From NCBI GenBank assembly GCA_946479905.1, contig CAMLIA010000183.1, positions 1-8,345 of the forward strand: a stretch of DNA of 8,345 bases. Reading direction: 5' to 3'. The translations under genes were made by a program, and so were the position numbers. The notes beneath the pieces were generated by a model. That model had not been told where the DNA came from. It was given only the letters and a program-made list of their open reading frames with translations, and ran no database searches. Shown here piece after piece: positions 6,241 through 8,345 of the stretch; within the stretch, counting starts at the first letter, position 1; every line of letters starts with the position of its first letter. Source of the stretch: an uncultured Frankiales bacterium. Its GTDB lineage: Bacteria > Actinomycetota > Actinomycetes > Mycobacteriales > SCTD01.

Positions 6241-7170
6241 GTGACAGATCGTGCGACCGATGCTGCTGCCCTGATCGCGCAGGCACGCACCCAGCTCGGC
6301 GGGCCGCCCGGACCGCTGCGCGTGGGTCGTGACCCCGTCAACCTGCCGATGGTCCATCACTGGTGCCAGGCCCTCGACGACCAGAACAAGGCCTACCTGG
6401 ACGAGGAGTTCGCCGCGCAGACGCGAGGCCACCTCATCGCCCCGCCCGGCATGCTGCAGACCTGGATCATGGACGCGCCGCGCGAGGAGGCAGGCGCGCA
6501 CGACGACGTCATGCGGCTGCTCGACGAGGCCGGCTACACGAGCGTCGTCGCCACGAACTACGAGCACGAGTACTACCGGGAGCTCCAGCACGGCGAGCGC
6601 ATCAGCGTCCGGTCCGTCGCCGAGGACCTGTCCGAGGAGAAGCAGACGGCGCTCGGCCGGGGCTACTTCGTCACGGTCAAGCACGACTACCTCACCGACG
6701 ACGGCGAGCTGGTCGGCATCGGCCGGATGCGGATGCTCAAGTTCACGCCGCCCGAGAAGAAGCCTGACTCCGGGGCGCGGCCGACCCCGGCGATCGGCCG
6801 CGACAACCAGTTCTTCTGGGACGGCGTGGCGGCCGGCGAGCTCCGGATCGGCAGCTGCAACCAGTGCAAGACGCTGCACCACCCGCCGCAGCCGATCTGC
6901 CGGTCGTGCCAGTCGACCGACATGGGCTTCACGGTCAGCAGCGGGCGCGGCGTCGTGTACAGCCACGTCACCCACCACTACCCGAAGCTGCCGGGCGTCG
7001 AGCTGCCGCACACGGTGCTGCTCGTCGAGCTCGAGGAGGGCGTCCGGCTGGTGAGCGAGTGGGCCGCCGGCGCCAAGCCCGAGACGACCTACATCGGCCA
7101 GCAGGTCGAGGTCGCGTTCACCAAGGTCCCCGGCGGCGAGCTCCGTCCCACGTTCAAGGCGGTCTCATGA
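6241..7170 (+). CDS. chsH2: ChsH2: MaoC-like hydratase subunit fused to DUF35 (zinc ribbon plus OB-fold)
   Basis: A 309-residue two-domain protein, about the length of the M. tuberculosis ChsH2 (Rv3542c). Residues about 1-170 form a MaoC-like hot-dog domain (HLIAPPGMLQTWIM, 64-77) without the hydratase Asp/His pair, which comes from ChsH1. After a PEKKPDSGARP linker comes the DUF35 part: a rubredoxin-like zinc ribbon with C206, C209, C220 and C223 (CNQCK, CRSCQ), then an OB-fold (VVYSHVTHHYPKLPG through QVEVAFTKVPGG). The N-terminal domain pairs with ChsH1 to hydrate the 17(20)-enoyl-CoA of the steroid with a 3-carbon side chain. The DUF35 domain binds and enables the aldolase Ltp2, so the two steps are physically joined. 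It is the first gene of the operon and its stop overlaps the chsH1 start (ATGA). Confidence 0.93.
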   Translation: MTDRATDAAALIAQARTQLGGPPGPLRVGRDPVNLPMVHHWCQALDDQNKAYLDEEFAAQTRGHLIAPPGMLQTWIMDAPREEAGAHDDVMRLLDEAGYTSVVATNYEHEYYRELQHGERISVRSVAEDLSEEKQTALGRGYFVTVKHDYLTDDGELVGIGRMRMLKFTPPEKKPDSGARPTPAIGRDNQFFWDGVAAGELRIGSCNQCKTLHHPPQPICRSCQSTDMGFTVSSGRGVVYSHVTHHYPKLPGVELPHTVLLVELEEGVRLVSEWAAGAKPETTYIGQQVEVAFTKVPGGELRPTFKAVS

Positions 7171-7553
7171 CCACGGTCGGCACCCAGCTGCCTGAGCTCA
7201 CCATCGACGCGAGCGTCCGGAACATCGTGGCGACCGCGATCGCGAGCCGCGACTACCAGGACGTGCACCACGACGTCGCGACGGCCCAGGTCAAGGGCAG
7301 CAAGACGATCTTCACCAACATCCTCACCAGCAACGGCTACGTGCTGCGGTACGTCACCGACCACTTCGGCCCGCTGTCGGTCATCAAGACCTCCAAGCTG
7401 AGGCTGGGCGTGCCGAACTACGCCGGGGACGTGATGACGATGCGCGGCACCGTCACCGCCGTCGACGGTCAGCTCGTGACGGTCGACGTCAAGGGCTCCA
7501 ACTCCCTCGGTGACCACGTCATCGCGACAGTCACCCTGGAGGTGCCGGCGTGA
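7167..7553 (+). CDS. chsH1: ChsH1: MaoC-family steroid enoyl-CoA hydratase catalytic subunit
   Basis: A 128-residue single hot-dog domain, the same length as M. tuberculosis ChsH1 (Rv3541c) by recall. The hydratase-2 motif is present as RDYQDVHHD (28-36), with D29 and H34 the expected catalytic pair; KTIFTNILTSNGYVLRYVTDHFG (47-68) forms the central hot-dog helix, and the usual C-terminal strands follow (YAGDVMTMRGTV, VTVDVKGSNSLGDHVIATVTLEV). It works as a heteromer with the MaoC half of ChsH2, adding water across the 17(20) double bond of the C22 steroid enoyl-CoA. The ATG overlaps the chsH2 stop as ATGA, and its own stop overlaps the ltp2 start as GTGA, so subunit amounts are probably matched by translational coupling. 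Only a weak AAGG precedes the start. Confidence 0.93.
   Translation: MTTVGTQLPELTIDASVRNIVATAIASRDYQDVHHDVATAQVKGSKTIFTNILTSNGYVLRYVTDHFGPLSVIKTSKLRLGVPNYAGDVMTMRGTVTAVDGQLVTVDVKGSNSLGDHVIATVTLEVPA
7538..7542 (+). promoter_or_regulatory. Ribosome binding site of ltp2
   Basis: GGAGG inside the final codons of chsH1, 7 nt before the GTG at 7550. It gives ltp2 its own good initiation site in addition to coupling. Confidence 0.65.
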
Positions 7554-8345
7554 GCTTCGCCCGCAAGGTCGCCATCGCCGGCATCGGCGCCACCGAGTTC
7601 TCCAAGAACAGCGGCCGGTCGGAGCTGCAGCTCGCCGGCGAGGCCGTGCTCGCGGCGGTCGCCGACGCGGGCCTCAAGCCCTCCGACGTGGACGGCCTCA
7701 CCACCTTCACCATGGAGACCAACTCCGAGATCGAGGTCGCCAAGACCGCGGGGCTCGGGGACCTGACGTTCTTCTCCAAGATCGGGTACGGCGGGGGCGC
7801 GGCCTGCGCGACCGTGCAGCAAGCGGCGATGGCCGTCGCCACCGGCGTCGCGGACACCGTGGTCTGCTACCGCGCCTTCAACGAGCGTTCCGGTCACCGC
7901 TTCGGGTCCGGGGCCCACCGGGGTGAGCCGACCGCCGAGGGCATCGCGATGGGCTGGGTGTCGAGCTTCGGGCTCATGACGCCGGCCTCCTGGGTGGCGA
8001 TGTTCGCCCAGCGGTACATGCACGAGTACGGCGCCACCAGCGCGGACTTCGGCCTTGTCAGCGTCGCCGACCGCAAGCACGCCGCGACCAACCCGAAGGC
8101 GTGGTTCTACGAGCAGCCCATCACCCTCGAGGACCACCAGAGCAGCCGGTGGATCGTGGAGCCGCTGCACCTGCTCGACTGCTGCCAGGAGACCGACGGC
8201 GGCCAGGCCCTCGTCGTCACCACGGTCGAGCGGGCCCGCGACCTGCCCAACCCGGTCGCCGTGATCAGCGGGGCCGCCCAGGGCTCCTCGCAGGGCCAGC
8301 AGTCGATGGTCAGCTACTACCGCGACGACATCGCCGGGCTGCCCG
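7550..8345 (+). CDS. ltp2: Ltp2: steroid side-chain retro-aldolase (thiolase fold), C-terminus off the right edge
   Basis: The first 265 residues of a thiolase-superfamily 'lipid-transfer protein'. Long stretches agree with M. tuberculosis Ltp2 (Rv3540c) as remembered: AIAGIGATEFSKNSGRSEL (8-26), DVDGLTTFTMETNSEI, YGGGAACATVQ (80-90), CYRAFNERSG, ADRKHAATNPKAWFY and EPLHLLDCCQETDGG (204-218). Ltp2 cleaves 17-hydroxy C22 steroid acyl-CoA to the 17-ketosteroid and propionyl-CoA, in complex with the DUF35 domain of ChsH2. Aligning YGGGAACATV with the CSTGSTA of SCP2 thiolases puts glycine (about G83) where the nucleophilic cysteine would be, so it should not act as a thiolase. The tyrosines reported as catalytic in Ltp2 lie in the missing part. 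GTG start chosen from the GTGA overlap with chsH1 and the GGAGG upstream. Confidence 0.92.
   Translation, partial: MSFARKVAIAGIGATEFSKNSGRSELQLAGEAVLAAVADAGLKPSDVDGLTTFTMETNSEIEVAKTAGLGDLTFFSKIGYGGGAACATVQQAAMAVATGVADTVVCYRAFNERSGHRFGSGAHRGEPTAEGIAMGWVSSFGLMTPASWVAMFAQRYMHEYGATSADFGLVSVADRKHAATNPKAWFYEQPITLEDHQSSRWIVEPLHLLDCCQETDGGQALVVTTVERARDLPNPVAVISGAAQGSSQGQQSMVSYYRDDIAGLP

Overview
The window looks like part of the cholesterol/sterol side-chain degradation regulon of a high-GC actinobacterium. The composition (strong G/C at third codon positions), frequent GTG starts and four-base start/stop overlaps fit that phylum. The overall style and gene set would suit a Nocardioides-type or related steroid degrader, but the genus is an inference. 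I saw no RNA genes, mobile elements, CRISPR repeats or attachment sites.

Layout, left to right. Positions 1-576, minus strand: a single-cluster 3Fe-4S-type ferredoxin followed, with a GTGA overlap, by an enoyl-CoA hydratase of the EchA19 type that runs off the left edge. Positions 577-642: a short divergent control region with a KstR-like palindrome. Positions 643-1599, plus strand: a luciferase-like (LLM) F420-dependent oxidoreductase. A second KstR-like palindrome follows one base after its stop codon and precedes a tightly overlapped three-gene block: an aminoglycoside-phosphotransferase-like protein (1626-2672), an unrecognised 362-residue conserved protein with a DRSWGVR motif (2672-3760), and a metallo-beta-lactamase-fold hydrolase (3750-4757). 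Positions 4758-4922: a convergent spacer with two hairpin-forming sequences. Positions 4923-6095, minus strand: a FadA5-type steroid thiolase. Positions 6096-6240: a divergent control region with two KstR-like palindromes 42 bp apart, each overlapping a recognisable promoter. Positions 6241-8345, plus strand: chsH2, chsH1 and ltp2 in one overlapping operon, with ltp2 running off the right edge.

How the genes fit together. In the pathway known from Mycobacterium tuberculosis, EchA19 hydrates the C24 enoyl-CoA and FadA5 thiolyses the C24 3-keto acyl-CoA, releasing acetyl-CoA. ChsH1-ChsH2 then hydrates the C22 (3-carbon side chain) enoyl-CoA, and Ltp2, bound to the DUF35 domain of ChsH2, performs the retro-aldol cleavage that releases propionyl-CoA and the 17-keto steroid. 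The window therefore encodes most of the last two side-chain cycles. The acyl-CoA dehydrogenases (FadE28/FadE29 type) and the P450 that the ferredoxin would serve are not in view. The four operators imply coordinate derepression by a sterol-CoA-responsive KstR-type repressor.

The core is a known system. The part with the least established biology is the co-regulated trio of phosphotransferase-like protein, DRSWGVR protein and MBL-fold hydrolase. It sits under its own operator, and its transcript appears to begin at the start codon.
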